Assembly (NCBI GenBank): GCA_017744285.1
Contig: JAGIBP010000002.1
Coordinates: forward strand, 62,001-126,000
Length of the DNA: 64,000 nt
Direction of reading: 5' to 3'
DNA from: Variovorax sp.
Lineage (GTDB): Bacteria > Pseudomonadota > Gammaproteobacteria > Burkholderiales > Burkholderiaceae_C
The position numbers and the translations under genes were made by a program. The notes below the pieces were generated by a model that searched no databases, was not told the origin of the DNA, and worked only from the letters and a program-made list of their open reading frames with translations. Below are positions 1-8,573 of the stretch, piece by piece; the stretch's first letter is position 1; each line of letters begins with the position of its first letter.

Positions 1-342
1 GGCGATGCTGGAGCCGGAGGTGGCGGCGAACACCGCCGATGCCGCGACGTTGGTGTGCATCAGTCCGCCCGGGATGTGGCCGACCCAGCGGTCCAGCGCC
101 GTGTACATCGAGTCGGTGACACCCGAGCGCAGCAGCAGCTCGCCCATCAGGATGAACATGGGGACCGCCACCAGGATGAAATCCGCGCTGGAACTCCATG
201 CCACCTCGCCGAGCCCGCGGATCAGCGGGAAGGTGGAGAACAACTGCGTGAGGACGCCGCCGAGCACGCCCAGCACCGCGGCGACGAAAACGCCGCTGCC
301 CGCCAGCACGAGCAGCAGCAGCACGGTGATTCCGAGCATCAT
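1..342 (-). CDS. dctM: TRAP transporter large permease (DctM-like), 5' part only
   Basis: This is the N-terminal 114 residues of the large membrane subunit of a tripartite ATP-independent periplasmic (TRAP) transporter; the gene runs off the left edge. The translation starts MMLGITVLLLLVLAGSG, a hydrophobic first helix, and contains VPMFILMGELLLRSG and a SAVFAATSGSS-type stretch, both typical of DctM. The start ATG (342-340) overlaps the stop of the small permease gene by four bases (ATGA), so the two are translationally coupled. No periplasmic DctP subunit is visible; it would have to lie beyond the left edge or elsewhere. Confidence 0.9.
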   Translation of the reverse strand, partial: MMLGITVLLLLVLAGSGVFVAAVLGVLGGVLTQLFSTFPLIRGLGEVAWSSSADFILVAVPMFILMGELLLRSGVTDSMYTALDRWVGHIPGGLMHTNVAASAVFAATSGSSIA

Positions 343-986
343 GGCTGGCTCTCCCCGCGCGAGACGTTGGCATCGATCTCTTCTTCGAGGGCCGCCACCC
401 CGAGCCGGCGGTGGGCCAGGTCGGCGCGCCCGCGCAGGCAGTTGCGCAGGCCGTAGAGGGCATAGAGAAGCGCGAGCGCGGCAAACCACGCCAGTCCCAG
501 CAACCACACCGCCTGCGGGACGGCCAGCGGCACGGAAAGCGACGAGTTGCTTCGCGCACCGCTGTCGTAGTTGCCCAGCACCATGGCGCCGCACCAGAAC
601 AACAGCACGCCTGCCGAGAGCGTGAGGGCCGCGTAGGCGAACACGTCGAGCCAGCCGCGCCAGTGGACCGGGAAGGTCTGGTAGACCACCTCGATGCGGA
701 TGTGCGCGCGGCTGGCGAGCGCATACGACATGCCCAGCGCCGTCGCGATCGCGAAGGCGTAGGTCGACAGCTCGAAGCTTTCGAAGACGGTCACCTTGAG
801 CACGGCCCGGAAGACCACGTCCAGAGAGACCAGGATCGCGCACAACAGGAGCAGGGCGCCCCCGAGCCATGCGAGCCAGCGCGATATGCGGGCCGCGCCC
901 CGAAGCGCGGCGCCGAGCCCGCCGACGTCGGTTTCACGAAGCGCGCCCTCGGCGAGGGGGGCGGAGGTCGAGTGCGGATAGGTCAT
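339..986 (-). CDS. dctQ: TRAP transporter small permease (DctQ-like)
   Basis: A 215-residue protein with four hydrophobic segments at roughly residues 35-60, 70-95, 115-140 and 155-180, the layout of the DctQ small membrane subunit. The segment SLDVVFRAVLKVTVFESFELSTY resembles the conserved helix 1-2 region of DctQ proteins. It pairs with DctM to import organic acids with a sodium gradient (family knowledge). It is the first gene of the leftward TRAP operon and overlaps dctM by ATGA. The N-terminus is about 30 residues longer than the first helix needs, so a later start is possible, but no better in-frame ATG is seen. Confidence 0.88.
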   Translation of the reverse strand: MTYPHSTSAPLAEGALRETDVGGLGAALRGAARISRWLAWLGGALLLLCAILVSLDVVFRAVLKVTVFESFELSTYAFAIATALGMSYALASRAHIRIEVVYQTFPVHWRGWLDVFAYAALTLSAGVLLFWCGAMVLGNYDSGARSNSSLSVPLAVPQAVWLLGLAWFAALALLYALYGLRNCLRGRADLAHRRLGVAALEEEIDANVSRGESQP

Positions 987-1052
987 GGGCTGGAGAACGG
1001 CGAGAAGGTGCGGCCGGTGACCGTCAGCCTATCAGCTCCATTCGTCATTGTC

Positions 1053-1064
1053 GACATTAATGTC
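1053..1064. promoter_or_regulatory. 12-bp palindrome GACATTAATGTC, possible operator
   Basis: A perfect 12-bp palindrome 67 bp upstream of the dctQ start codon, in A+T-rich surroundings. Its position suits a regulator site of the TRAP operon. The cognate regulator cannot be told from the sequence. Confidence 0.35.
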
Positions 1065-1122
1065 CGAACATTTGCAGCCCTCCAGGAAAGTACCTAAAGG
1101 CGCCCAACCGGGTGATTCTTCA

Positions 1123-1132
1123 TTGTGTACAA
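1123..1132. promoter_or_regulatory. Dyad TTGT-GT-ACAA, possible GntR-type operator
   Basis: Arms TTGT and ACAA around GT resemble the compact TGT/ACA dyads bound by FadR/FCD-type GntR regulators (family knowledge), which often control TRAP operons. No GntR gene lies in the window, so the assignment is tentative. Confidence 0.3.
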
Positions 1133-1330
1133 ATCAGGGCATGAGGGCGCACTGAACCGGTGAAAGGAGTCGCCCGGCTGCCGCCTCCTGCCCCATGACG
1201 ATGCGCAGAGCGGCATTGGCGCCTGTCATTTGACATAAGACGGATTGTATTTGCCGCAAGTGGTGATGGTCCTTCACCACCGCCGCAGGCAGCCGGTGTA
1301 CGACCGCCGATCAACCGCTGGTCCGTGGCG

Positions 1331-2287
1331 TCAGGATCGCCACATGCCCTGCGCCGCCATGTCGCCGACGATGCGAACGATATGGCCGGTTACCGCCGTC
1401 ACCGCGCGCGATGGGCCCTTGGCCCGGGAGAAAGCCAGCGCCACGGTCCGCTGGAACGGCGGCTCGACGATGCGCGAGGCCTGCAGCCTGCCTTCCTGCA
1501 CCTCCTGCCACACGGCATGCAGCGGCAGCACCGTGTACAGGCCCTCCTGCGCCGTCAGCTGCTTTTGCAGCGGCAGCGAATCGGCCTCGATCACCGGTGC
1601 CAGCGTGATGCGGGCCTGGCGCGCGCCGGCATCGAGCGCGGTGCGCAAGCCGTTGGGCGCGCCCGGCAGGATGAAAGGCAGGCCGTCGAACTTGGCGAAA
1701 GGCACCTGGCCATCGGCCGTGAGCCGGTCGTCGCGCCGCCCGATCAGGTAGCTGTCCACGGTGGCGAGGGTCTCCTCGCCCTCGGGCAGCGTGGCGGTGT
1801 AGCGGTAGAGGATGGCGATGTCCACGCGAGCGTCGGTGAGCCATTCCTCCACCTGGCCGCTGGAGCCTTCCAGCACCCGCAGGCTCACGCCGGGCAGCTG
1901 CGCACGCACGGCGGCGAACAGGCGGCCGGTGAGGATGGTGCCGATCGACGGAAGGCTCCCCAGCGTGACGGTGCCCACCGGCTCGCGCAGATCGGCGCGG
2001 ATGTCGTGCTCCAGCGCCTGCGCCCGCTCGAGCAGTTCCTTCACCCGCGGGAACAGGCGCTGCCCGGCTTCCGACAGCTCGACGCCGCGGCCGGTGCGGT
2101 TGAACAGGCGCGTGCCGCATTCGCGTTCCAGCGCGTTCACCTGTCGGCTCAGGAAGGACTGGTTGCTGTCCAGGAACAGCGCGGCGCGCGTGAGGCTTCC
2201 AAGCTCGCCGATGGCCACGAAGGAGCGCCATTTCTGGAGGTCGGCGGCAATGTCCAGTTCGAAGTCGGTGGCCCGGGGCTTGTGCAT
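1331..2287 (-). CDS. LysR-family transcriptional regulator
   Basis: 318 residues. The winged helix-turn-helix is near residues 20-80 (FVAIGELGSLTRAALFLDSN, then LSRQVNALERECGTRLFNRT), followed by the usual LysR substrate-binding domain to the C-terminus. The N-terminus is about 14 residues longer than average. It lies 39 bp after the hydrolase gene on the same strand, so it may be the last gene of the Bug-hydrolase operon rather than having its own promoter. It probably senses the substrate or an intermediate of that operon (inference). Confidence 0.9.
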   Translation of the reverse strand: MHKPRATDFELDIAADLQKWRSFVAIGELGSLTRAALFLDSNQSFLSRQVNALERECGTRLFNRTGRGVELSEAGQRLFPRVKELLERAQALEHDIRADLREPVGTVTLGSLPSIGTILTGRLFAAVRAQLPGVSLRVLEGSSGQVEEWLTDARVDIAILYRYTATLPEGEETLATVDSYLIGRRDDRLTADGQVPFAKFDGLPFILPGAPNGLRTALDAGARQARITLAPVIEADSLPLQKQLTAQEGLYTVLPLHAVWQEVQEGRLQASRIVEPPFQRTVALAFSRAKGPSRAVTAVTGHIVRIVGDMAAQGMWRS

Positions 2288-2326
2288 GAACCGTGATTAT
2301 CGGACGGGCTGCTGGCGCCGGGCGCC

Positions 2327-3148
2327 TCAGCCCGCGTGGCGCGCGAGGAAGTCCAGCACGACGCGGTTGAAGGCGTCCGGCTGCTCCCAGTTCGCGCAAT
2401 GGCCCGCCTCCGGGATGACCGCCACTTCGGCGTGGCGCAGATGCTGCGCCTGCATGCGCAGCAAGGCGGGCGGCGCGTAGAGGTCGCCATCGCCGGTCAT
2501 GAGGAGCGTGGGATGGCGGATGCTTTCGATGCGCTCCCATGTCATCGGGAAGGGCCGCCCGGCAACGATCGCAGGCCCCGACCGGGCCTGCCTCGACAGC
2601 GCCAGCCAGGCTTGCAGCCCCTGCGGGCTGGCGGCGCGGTAGGACGGATGCAGTTCCCTGAATTCGACCGGCAGCGCATCGAACGCGGGCGGACGCAGCC
2701 GGGCATTGGCCTCGGCATACTCGGTCTCCGCGCTGTCGATGCCGAGATAGGACGAGGCGATCGTCAGCGTGCTCAGCCGTTGCGGATGCAGCAGTGCGAA
2801 GTCCAGCGCGTAGAAGGCGCCCAGCGCGATGGCCACCAGGTGGGCCCGCGCGATGCCGCGGTCGTCCAGCAGGCAACGCAGGTCTTCCGCGGCCATGCCG
2901 GGGTCGGCGGGATCTCCCGCTTCGGAGCCCCAGCAGCCGCGGCGCGAATAACCGATGGTCCGGAAGCCGGCGTGGGCGAACACCGGCTGCTGGTAGCCCC
3001 AGCCCGCACCGCTCTGGCTTCCCGCGTGCAGGAAGACCACGGCCTCCCCTTCCCCACCGGTGTCCCAGTACCAGAGCCGGCATCCGCCGACATCCACCAT
3101 TCCCTCGGTGGCAGGTGCCTGCGGCGGCACCGGTCGCCAATCGCTCAT
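2327..3148 (-). CDS. Alpha/beta hydrolase-fold protein lacking the nucleophile Ser
   Basis: 273 residues from the ATG at 3148, which overlaps the Bug gene's stop by ATGA; an in-frame start 39 bases upstream exists but is less likely. The fold is clear: oxyanion-type HAGSQSGAGW near 41-50, GYSRRGCWGSE near 67, Asp222 in GDGDLYAP and His250 in EAGHCANW. At the nucleophile elbow, where the family has G-x-S-x-G, the sequence reads AIALG, with Ala108 in the Ser position (codon GCG at 2825-2827). It therefore cannot work as a classical serine hydrolase. It may bind ligands, act as a lyase or cofactor-free enzyme, or be degenerate. The reading frame itself is intact. Confidence 0.85.
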   Translation of the reverse strand: MSDWRPVPPQAPATEGMVDVGGCRLWYWDTGGEGEAVVFLHAGSQSGAGWGYQQPVFAHAGFRTIGYSRRGCWGSEAGDPADPGMAAEDLRCLLDDRGIARAHLVAIALGAFYALDFALLHPQRLSTLTIASSYLGIDSAETEYAEANARLRPPAFDALPVEFRELHPSYRAASPQGLQAWLALSRQARSGPAIVAGRPFPMTWERIESIRHPTLLMTGDGDLYAPPALLRMQAQHLRHAEVAVIPEAGHCANWEQPDAFNRVVLDFLARHAG

Positions 3149-4110
3149 TCCACTTTCGCGCCGGACGCCTTGACGATGCGCGCCCACTTGGTGATGTCGC
3201 TGCGGATCAGGTCGGCGAACTCCTGCGGCGTGGAGCTGACAGGTTCGATGCCCAGGGCCGTGAGCTGGCGCTTCATGGCGGGGTCCGCCATGGCGCGGAT
3301 CACGGCGGCGTGCAGGGCGGCCACCACGTCCTTGCCCGTGCCGGCCGGCGCCAGCACCCCCAGCCAGTTGGAGACCTCGTAGCCGGGCAGGCCTGCCTGC
3401 GCCAGCGTGGGAACCTGTGGCAAGGCGCTCATCCGCGTGCGCGATGTCACGGCCAGCGCGCGCACCCGGCCCGATCGGATGTGCTCCTCGTACACGGTGA
3501 ACGAATCGAAGGTCGCGTCGACCCGGCCTGCCAGCAGGTCGGTGAGCAGCGGCGCGCTGCCCTTGTACGGAACGTGCACGAGGTCGACGCCGGCCAGGCT
3601 TTCGAACAGCGCGCCGGAGAGATGGCTGGAACTGCCGTTGCCGGCCGAGCCGTAGGTCAGCTGGCCCGGCTTGGCCTTCGCCGCCTCCACGAATTCAGCG
3701 ACGGTGCGCGACGTCATCGAAGGGCCCACCACGAGCACCCGCGGCGTCAGGTGCGTCAGGGCGACCGGTGCGAAGTCCTTCAGCGGGTCGTAGCGCAGCT
3801 TGGGATAGAGCGCCGGATTGATCGCCTGCGTGCCCATGGTGCCGAACAGGAGCGTGTAGCCGTCGGCCGGCGCGCGCGCCACGACCTCGCAGGCGATGGT
3901 TCCGCCGGCACCGCCGCGGTTGTCGACCAGCACCTGCTGGCCCAGCTGCTCGCCCAGGTGCTGCGCCAGCCCGCGTGCCATCAGGTCGGCCGCGCCGCCG
4001 GCCGGGAACGGCACCAGCAGCCGTACCGGCTTGTCGGGAAAGGCGGCCCAGGCGGTGAGCGGCGCGGCGGCCAGGGCAGCGGCGGCCAGCAGGATGCGGC
4101 GTCGGGTCAT
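3145..4110 (-). CDS. Bug/TctC-family periplasmic binding protein (no. 1)
   Basis: 321 residues starting MTRRRILLAAAALAAAPLTA, a signal peptide ending near AWA. The mature part begins FPDKPVRLLVPFPAGGAADL and carries the Bug hallmarks VDNRGGAGGTI and HVPYKGSAP. Bug proteins capture small organic acids or amides in the periplasm; here no TctA/TctB membrane genes are adjacent, as is common in Burkholderiales. The start was chosen for the signal peptide and the AGGAG ribosome site seven bases upstream. It is the first gene of the leftward operon with the hydrolase and possibly LysR. Confidence 0.93.
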   Translation of the reverse strand: MTRRRILLAAAALAAAPLTAWAAFPDKPVRLLVPFPAGGAADLMARGLAQHLGEQLGQQVLVDNRGGAGGTIACEVVARAPADGYTLLFGTMGTQAINPALYPKLRYDPLKDFAPVALTHLTPRVLVVGPSMTSRTVAEFVEAAKAKPGQLTYGSAGNGSSSHLSGALFESLAGVDLVHVPYKGSAPLLTDLLAGRVDATFDSFTVYEEHIRSGRVRALAVTSRTRMSALPQVPTLAQAGLPGYEVSNWLGVLAPAGTGKDVVAALHAAVIRAMADPAMKRQLTALGIEPVSSTPQEFADLIRSDITKWARIVKASGAKVE

Positions 4111-4203
4111 GTCGTGTCTCCTCGTTTTCGACGACTTTAGCCCCCGCTGCGGCCCTGGCCCATGTGGCAGCGGACATGGCTGGTTTGCAGGATGCGTCAG
4201 GTC

Positions 4204-4218
4204 GGCTGCATAGCAGCC
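4204..4218. promoter_or_regulatory. Dyad GGCTGC-ATA-GCAGCC between divergent Bug genes
   Basis: A perfect 6-bp inverted repeat with a 3-bp centre in the 183-bp region between two divergently transcribed Bug genes (starts at 4110 and 4294). It has the size of a LysR-type site, and the LysR gene at 1331-2287 is the nearest regulator. A possible -10 box for the rightward operon is TAGACT at 4258-4263. Confidence 0.4.
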
Positions 4219-4293
4219 TTGCGCGATCGGTGCATGGCTCGCGGGGTGGGCGGCTCCTAGACTGCTCGCATCGAATTCAAGGAGACAACGACC

Positions 4294-5274
4294 ATGACCC
4301 CCAGCCGCCGCCTCTATGCCGCCACCCTTGCCCTGACGCTCGTCGGCAGCCTCTTTGCCGGCACGGTCGCAGAGGCCCAGGAGTGGCCCGCCCGGCCCAT
4401 CAAGCTGATCGTGCCCTATGCGGCGGGCGGCCCGACCGACGCCATCGCGCGACTCCTGGCGACGAAGGTGGGCGCCGCCCTGCACCAGCCCGTGGTGGTG
4501 GACAACCGCGCCGGCGCCGGCGGCACCATCGGCGTCGATGCCACCGTGAAGGCGCCGGCCGACGGCTACACCTTCGCCCTGGTCGCGCCCGGCCCGCTGG
4601 CCGGCATGCCCAACCTCATGAAGGTGCCCTATGCGATGGGCGACCTGCAGTACCTGACGCTGGTGGCCAAGATCCCCAGCGTGCTGGTGGTCAACAAGAA
4701 GTCGGGCATCGATTCGCTGGAAGCACTGGTGAAGAAGGCGAAGGCGGAACCCGGCAAGCTCAGCTACAGCTCGGCCGGCCCCGGCACCACGCCCCACATC
4801 GGGATGGAGATCTTCAATGACCAGGCCGGCGTCCGCATGCTGCACATCCCCTACAAGGGCGCGGCCCCGGCCATCACCGGGCTGCTGGGCGGCGAAGTGC
4901 AAGTCGCCATGGTGGACCTGCTGCCGGTGCTCGCGCACATCAACAGCGGAACATTGAAGGCCCTGGCCGTGGCCGCCACCGCCCGCGCCCCGCAATTGCC
5001 CGACGTGCCGACCACGGCGGAACAAGGCCTGCCCGGCGTCACGATGGAGACCACCTACGGCATCGTCGCGCCCAAGGGTTTGCCGCCGGCCATCGCCGCC
5101 AAGGTGCGGGATGCCTTCGTCGCCGCGGTCGAGGCGCCCGAGACGAAGCAGCAGTTCCTGCAGCAGGGCGCGCTGCCGGTGACCTCCAGCGCCGCCGACT
5201 ACCAGCGCCTGATGCAGGCGGAATCGGACAAGTGGAAGAACATCATCGCCAAGGCGAAGATCACGCTGGAGTGA
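4294..5274 (+). CDS. Bug/TctC-family periplasmic binding protein (no. 2)
   Basis: 326 residues. The signal peptide covers about 1-29 (ending AEAQ), then WPARPIKLIVPYAAGGPTD, VDNRAGAGGTIGVD and IPYKGAAPAITGL mark the Bug family. A strong AAGGAG ribosome site lies nine bases upstream. It heads the rightward operon through 10417 and is followed after eight bases by the enolase-superfamily gene. It most likely delivers the operon's substrate (inference). It is clearly diverged from protein no. 1 across the divergent promoter. Confidence 0.93.
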   Translation: MTPSRRLYAATLALTLVGSLFAGTVAEAQEWPARPIKLIVPYAAGGPTDAIARLLATKVGAALHQPVVVDNRAGAGGTIGVDATVKAPADGYTFALVAPGPLAGMPNLMKVPYAMGDLQYLTLVAKIPSVLVVNKKSGIDSLEALVKKAKAEPGKLSYSSAGPGTTPHIGMEIFNDQAGVRMLHIPYKGAAPAITGLLGGEVQVAMVDLLPVLAHINSGTLKALAVAATARAPQLPDVPTTAEQGLPGVTMETTYGIVAPKGLPPAIAAKVRDAFVAAVEAPETKQQFLQQGALPVTSSAADYQRLMQAESDKWKNIIAKAKITLE

Positions 5275-5282
5275 ACGGCCGC

Positions 5283-6350
5283 ATGAAGATCACCGCCGCC
5301 ACGCTGCAGCCCTGCACCCAGGCGCTGGCCGACCCGCAGTGGAAGTTCGCCCGCGCCCAGGTGCCCCGGCTGGAGGGCTGGGTGCTGCGCCTGGCCGATG
5401 AAGAGGGGCACGAGGGTCTGGGCTACTGCCACGCCATCCCTGCCATCTCCACCCACGGCGCCGGGGCCGAGGCCGGGCTGGCCTTTCTGGCGCGGCAACT
5501 GGTGGGACGGCCGCTGGACGACCTCGCCGGCACCATGGAGGAGATCGACGCCACGCTGGCCTACCAGCCGAGCGTGAAGGCCGCGATCGACATGGCGCTG
5601 CACGACCTGCTCGCGCGCCGCCTGGGCGTGCCGGTGCACGTCCTCATGGGCGGCAAGCTGCGCGATGCGGTCCCCCTGTCGCGCATCCTCCCGATCAAGG
5701 CGCCTGAAGAGATGGCCGCCCTCGCTGGCCGGCTGGCGGAGGAAGGCTACAGGCAGCTCAAGCTCAAGCTGTCGGGAGACACCGACGTCGACGTGCAGCG
5801 CATCGCCGCCGTTCGCGCCGCCGCGGGCGAAGGCGTGGCATTGACCCTGGACCCCAACCAGTCCTACCACGCCAAGCAGATGATCGCGGCCTTCGGCCGC
5901 ATGGAGCGCTACGGCATCGCCCTGATCGAGCAGCCGGTGCCGGCCGCCGATTTCGCCGGGCTCGCGCTGCTCACGCGCACCCTGCCGGTGGCGATCGAGG
6001 CCGACGAAAGCGCGCAGAGCGTGCGCGACGTGTTCCGGCTGGTCTCCGAGCGGGCCGTGGACGTGATCAACCTGAAGCCCACCAACCTGGGCGGCATCCG
6101 CCGTTTCCTGCAGGCCGTGCGCATCTGCGAGGCCGGCGAAGTCGTCTGCCGCATCGGCGCGGCCTTCGGCCCGGCGCTGCTGCAGGCCATGGCCCTTCAG
6201 GCCGCCTGCGTGGTGCGCCGCCTGCCCTACGCTTGCGAGCTGTCGGAACACCTGCACCTGCAGGACGATCCCTTCACGCCGCTGCCGGTGCAGGATGGGC
6301 AACTGCGGCTGCCGTCCGGGCCGGGCTGCGGCGTGGCGTACGCGCCCTGA
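5283..6350 (+). CDS. Enolase-superfamily enzyme, muconate-lactonizing/racemase type
   Basis: 355 residues from the ATG at 5283. It has the catalytic set of the muconate lactonizing subgroup: KxK at Lys160-Leu-Lys162, metal ligands Asp190 (LDPNQ), Glu216 (IEQPV) and Asp241 (EADES), and Lys265 in NLKPTNLGG on the opposite face. Members abstract the alpha proton of a carboxylate and then cycloisomerize, racemize, epimerize or dehydrate. In this operon it would act on a carboxylate before or after CoA activation. The two lysines fit racemase, epimerase or cycloisomerase chemistry; the substrate cannot be read from the sequence. Confidence 0.88.
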   Translation: MKITAATLQPCTQALADPQWKFARAQVPRLEGWVLRLADEEGHEGLGYCHAIPAISTHGAGAEAGLAFLARQLVGRPLDDLAGTMEEIDATLAYQPSVKAAIDMALHDLLARRLGVPVHVLMGGKLRDAVPLSRILPIKAPEEMAALAGRLAEEGYRQLKLKLSGDTDVDVQRIAAVRAAAGEGVALTLDPNQSYHAKQMIAAFGRMERYGIALIEQPVPAADFAGLALLTRTLPVAIEADESAQSVRDVFRLVSERAVDVINLKPTNLGGIRRFLQAVRICEAGEVVCRIGAAFGPALLQAMALQAACVVRRLPYACELSEHLHLQDDPFTPLPVQDGQLRLPSGPGCGVAYAP

Positions 6351-6379
6351 TTGAATCTCTACAAGGACAGGAACCCACC

Positions 6380-7156
6380 ATGAACGATCTGACCCAGCTC
6401 GAAGTGCGCATCGAGGACTTCGTCGCCACCCTCACGATGAACGCACCGCCGGTCAATGCCCTGACCCGCACGCTCAACGACGAACTCACGCTCGCCCTGG
6501 ACCGCATTTCCGAGCTGGACGAGGTGCGCGCCGTGGTGCTCACCGGGGCCGGCAAGGTGTTCTGCGCCGGCGCCGACCTCAAGGGCCGCAAGGACGTGAT
6601 CAAGGGACCGGGCGACCTGCCCGCCCATTCGCGCCGCACCCGCGAGTGCTTCCACGCCATCCGCGAGTGCGCCAAGCCGGTGGTGGTCGCCATCAACGGC
6701 GCCGCGCTCGGCTCCGGCCTGGCGATGGCCGCTTCCAGCGACATCCTCGTCGCTTCGGAAAAAGCCACGCTGGGCATGCCGGAAGTGGACGTCGGCCTGC
6801 TGGGCGGCGGCCGCCACGCGATGCGCCTGTTCAGCCATTCGCGCCTGCGCTTCATGGCGCTCACCGGAACGCGCGTCGACGGCGCCGAGATGTACCGGCT
6901 GGGCATCGTCGAAGCCTGCGTGCCGCCCGAGGAGCTGATGCCCAGGGCGCTTTCCATCGCGCGCACCATCGCCTCCAAGAGCCCGATCGCCACCCGCATG
7001 TTCAAGCACACGCTCAACACCATCGAGGACATGAGCCTGCGCGACGGCTACCGCTACGAGCAGGACATGACGGCGCAGATCGCCAGGACCGAAGACGCCA
7101 GGGAAGCGCAGCGCGCCTTCGCCGAGAAGCGCCAGCCGGTCTTCACGGGCCGGTGA
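6380..7156 (+). CDS. Enoyl-CoA hydratase/isomerase family protein
   Basis: 258 residues of crotonase fold. CAGADL near residue 57 and INGAALGSGLAMA near 105 give the oxyanion hole. Of the two catalytic glutamates of classical hydratases, the second is present (GMPEVDVGLLGGGR), but the first, normally in GGGcElA, is replaced in GSGLAMA. Reactions that need only one acid/base (isomerization, retro-Claisen or hydrolytic steps) are therefore possible as well as hydration. It lies between the enolase-type and acyl-CoA dehydrogenase genes, consistent with a CoA-ester pathway. Confidence 0.88.
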   Translation: MNDLTQLEVRIEDFVATLTMNAPPVNALTRTLNDELTLALDRISELDEVRAVVLTGAGKVFCAGADLKGRKDVIKGPGDLPAHSRRTRECFHAIRECAKPVVVAINGAALGSGLAMAASSDILVASEKATLGMPEVDVGLLGGGRHAMRLFSHSRLRFMALTGTRVDGAEMYRLGIVEACVPPEELMPRALSIARTIASKSPIATRMFKHTLNTIEDMSLRDGYRYEQDMTAQIARTEDAREAQRAFAEKRQPVFTGR

Positions 7157-7226
7157 ACTGTCACTCGCGTGATCGACAGGACTCTCCACAGCCGATTCAA
7201 TCGCGCTCTCATACCAAGGAGGTCCC

Positions 7227-8444
7227 ATGTTCGCCGAACCGTCACCGAAGTCCGCCGAGTTGCTGCAGCGCCTGCGCGCATTCTTCGACCAGCACATCTA
7301 CCCCAACGAGGAGCGCTACCACCGCGAGACCGATGCGTTCCGGCGCGCGGGCAACCCGTGGCAAGTGGTGCCGCTGATCGAGGAGCTCAAGCCCAAGGCG
7401 CGCGCCGCCGGCCTGTGGAACATGTTCCTGCCGCATCCCTACGAGGGCCAGGGCGGCATCTCCAACCTCGACTACGCGCCCCTGTGCGAAGTCATGGGCC
7501 GCGTCTCGTGGTCCGGCGAGGTGTTCAACTGCTCCGCGCCGGATACCGGCAACATGGAGACGCTGGAACGCTATGCCACTGACGCGCAGAAGAAGCAGTG
7601 GCTCCAGCCCCTGCTGGCCGGCGAGATCCGATCGGCCTTCCTGATGACGGAGCCCGCCGTCGCCTCGTCGGATGCCACCAACATCCAGTGCTCCATCCGG
7701 CGCGACGGCGACCACTACGTGATCAACGGGCGCAAGTGGTTCTCCTCGGGCGCCGGCAGCCCGCGCTGCCAGATCTTCATCGTGATGGGCAAGACCGACC
7801 CGGACGCGCCGCGGCATGCGCAGCAGTCCATGGTGCTGGTGCCGCGCGACACCCCGGGCGTCACTGTCCTGCGGCACCTGTCGGTGTTCGGCTACGACGA
7901 CGCTCCGCACGGCCACATGGAAGTGGCGCTGGAGAATGTGCGGGTGCCGGTGGAGAACATCCTGCTGGGCGAGGGACGCGGCTTCGAGATCGCGCAGGGC
8001 CGCCTGGGCCCGGGGCGCATCCACCACTGCATGCGCTCCATCGGCGCCGCCGAGCGCGCGCTGGAACTGATGTGCGACCGGCTGCAGAAGCGCATCGCCT
8101 TCGGCAAGCCGCTCGCCGAGCAGTCGATCTGGCACGAGCGCATCGCCGAGTCGCGCTGCATGATCGATCAGGCCCGCCTGCTGACGCTCAACGCTGCCTG
8201 GAAGATGGACACCGTGGGCAACAAGGTGGCCCGCGCCGAGATCGCGATGATCAAGGTGGTGGCGCCCAACATGTCGTGCAAGGTGGTGGACTGGGCGATC
8301 CAGGCCCACGGAGGCGGCGGCGTGAGCCAGGACTTCTGGCTGGCCGAGGCCTACGCCCACCAGCGCACCGTGCGCCTGGTGGACGGGCCCGACGAGGTGC
8401 ACCGCAACGCCATTGCCAAGCTGGAGCTTGCCAGGCACCGCTAG
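7227..8444 (+). CDS. Acyl-CoA dehydrogenase (ACAD10/11-like)
   Basis: 405 residues with the acyl-CoA dehydrogenase fold: [13 protein letters not shown] in the flavin-contact region, [21 protein letters not shown] and RIAFGKPL. The C-terminal catalytic loop reads [18 protein letters not shown], the pattern of the ACAD10/11-like group, where an Asp replaces the usual Glu base (family knowledge). It would oxidize an acyl-CoA to the enoyl-CoA, feeding electrons to ETF. A very strong AAGGAGG site precedes the ATG. It is the fourth gene of the rightward operon. Confidence 0.92.
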   Translation: MFAEPSPKSAELLQRLRAFFDQHIYPNEERYHRETDAFRRAGNPWQVVPLIEELKPKARAAGLWNMFLPHPYEGQGGISNLDYAPLCEVMGRVSWSGEVFNCSAPDTGNMETLERYATDAQKKQWLQPLLAGEIRSAFLMTEPAVASSDATNIQCSIRRDGDHYVINGRKWFSSGAGSPRCQIFIVMGKTDPDAPRHAQQSMVLVPRDTPGVTVLRHLSVFGYDDAPHGHMEVALENVRVPVENILLGEGRGFEIAQGRLGPGRIHHCMRSIGAAERALELMCDRLQKRIAFGKPLAEQSIWHERIAESRCMIDQARLLTLNAAWKMDTVGNKVARAEIAMIKVVAPNMSCKVVDWAIQAHGGGGVSQDFWLAEAYAHQRTVRLVDGPDEVHRNAIAKLELARHR

Positions 8445-8573
8445 CCGGTCGCGCGATCAGGGCTGCCGAGCCTGCGCTATGCGCCATGCGGCATTCCAGT
8501 GTTGACGGCGCCGCGCTAGTCGCGGCCGCCGCGGTCTCCCAGAATGCAAGGGCATCAAGGAGATCACACCGCC

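Larger units (their letters stand above)
987..1330. other. Intergenic region upstream of the TRAP operon
   Basis: This 344-bp gene-free stretch separates the end of a leftward LysR gene from the start of the leftward TRAP operon. It is locally richer in A+T than the genes and holds two dyad sequences (1053-1064 and 1123-1132), suitable as operators. A 7-bp hairpin with arms GTGGTGA (1260-1266) and TCACCAC (1274-1280) follows the LysR gene but has no T-run on either strand, so it is a weak terminator at best. I see no convincing small gene in it. Confidence 0.5.

Noticed and set aside
1230..1255. A TTGACA box at 1230-1235 suggesting a rightward promoter.
   Set aside because: No -10 sequence at suitable spacing follows and no rightward gene starts there.
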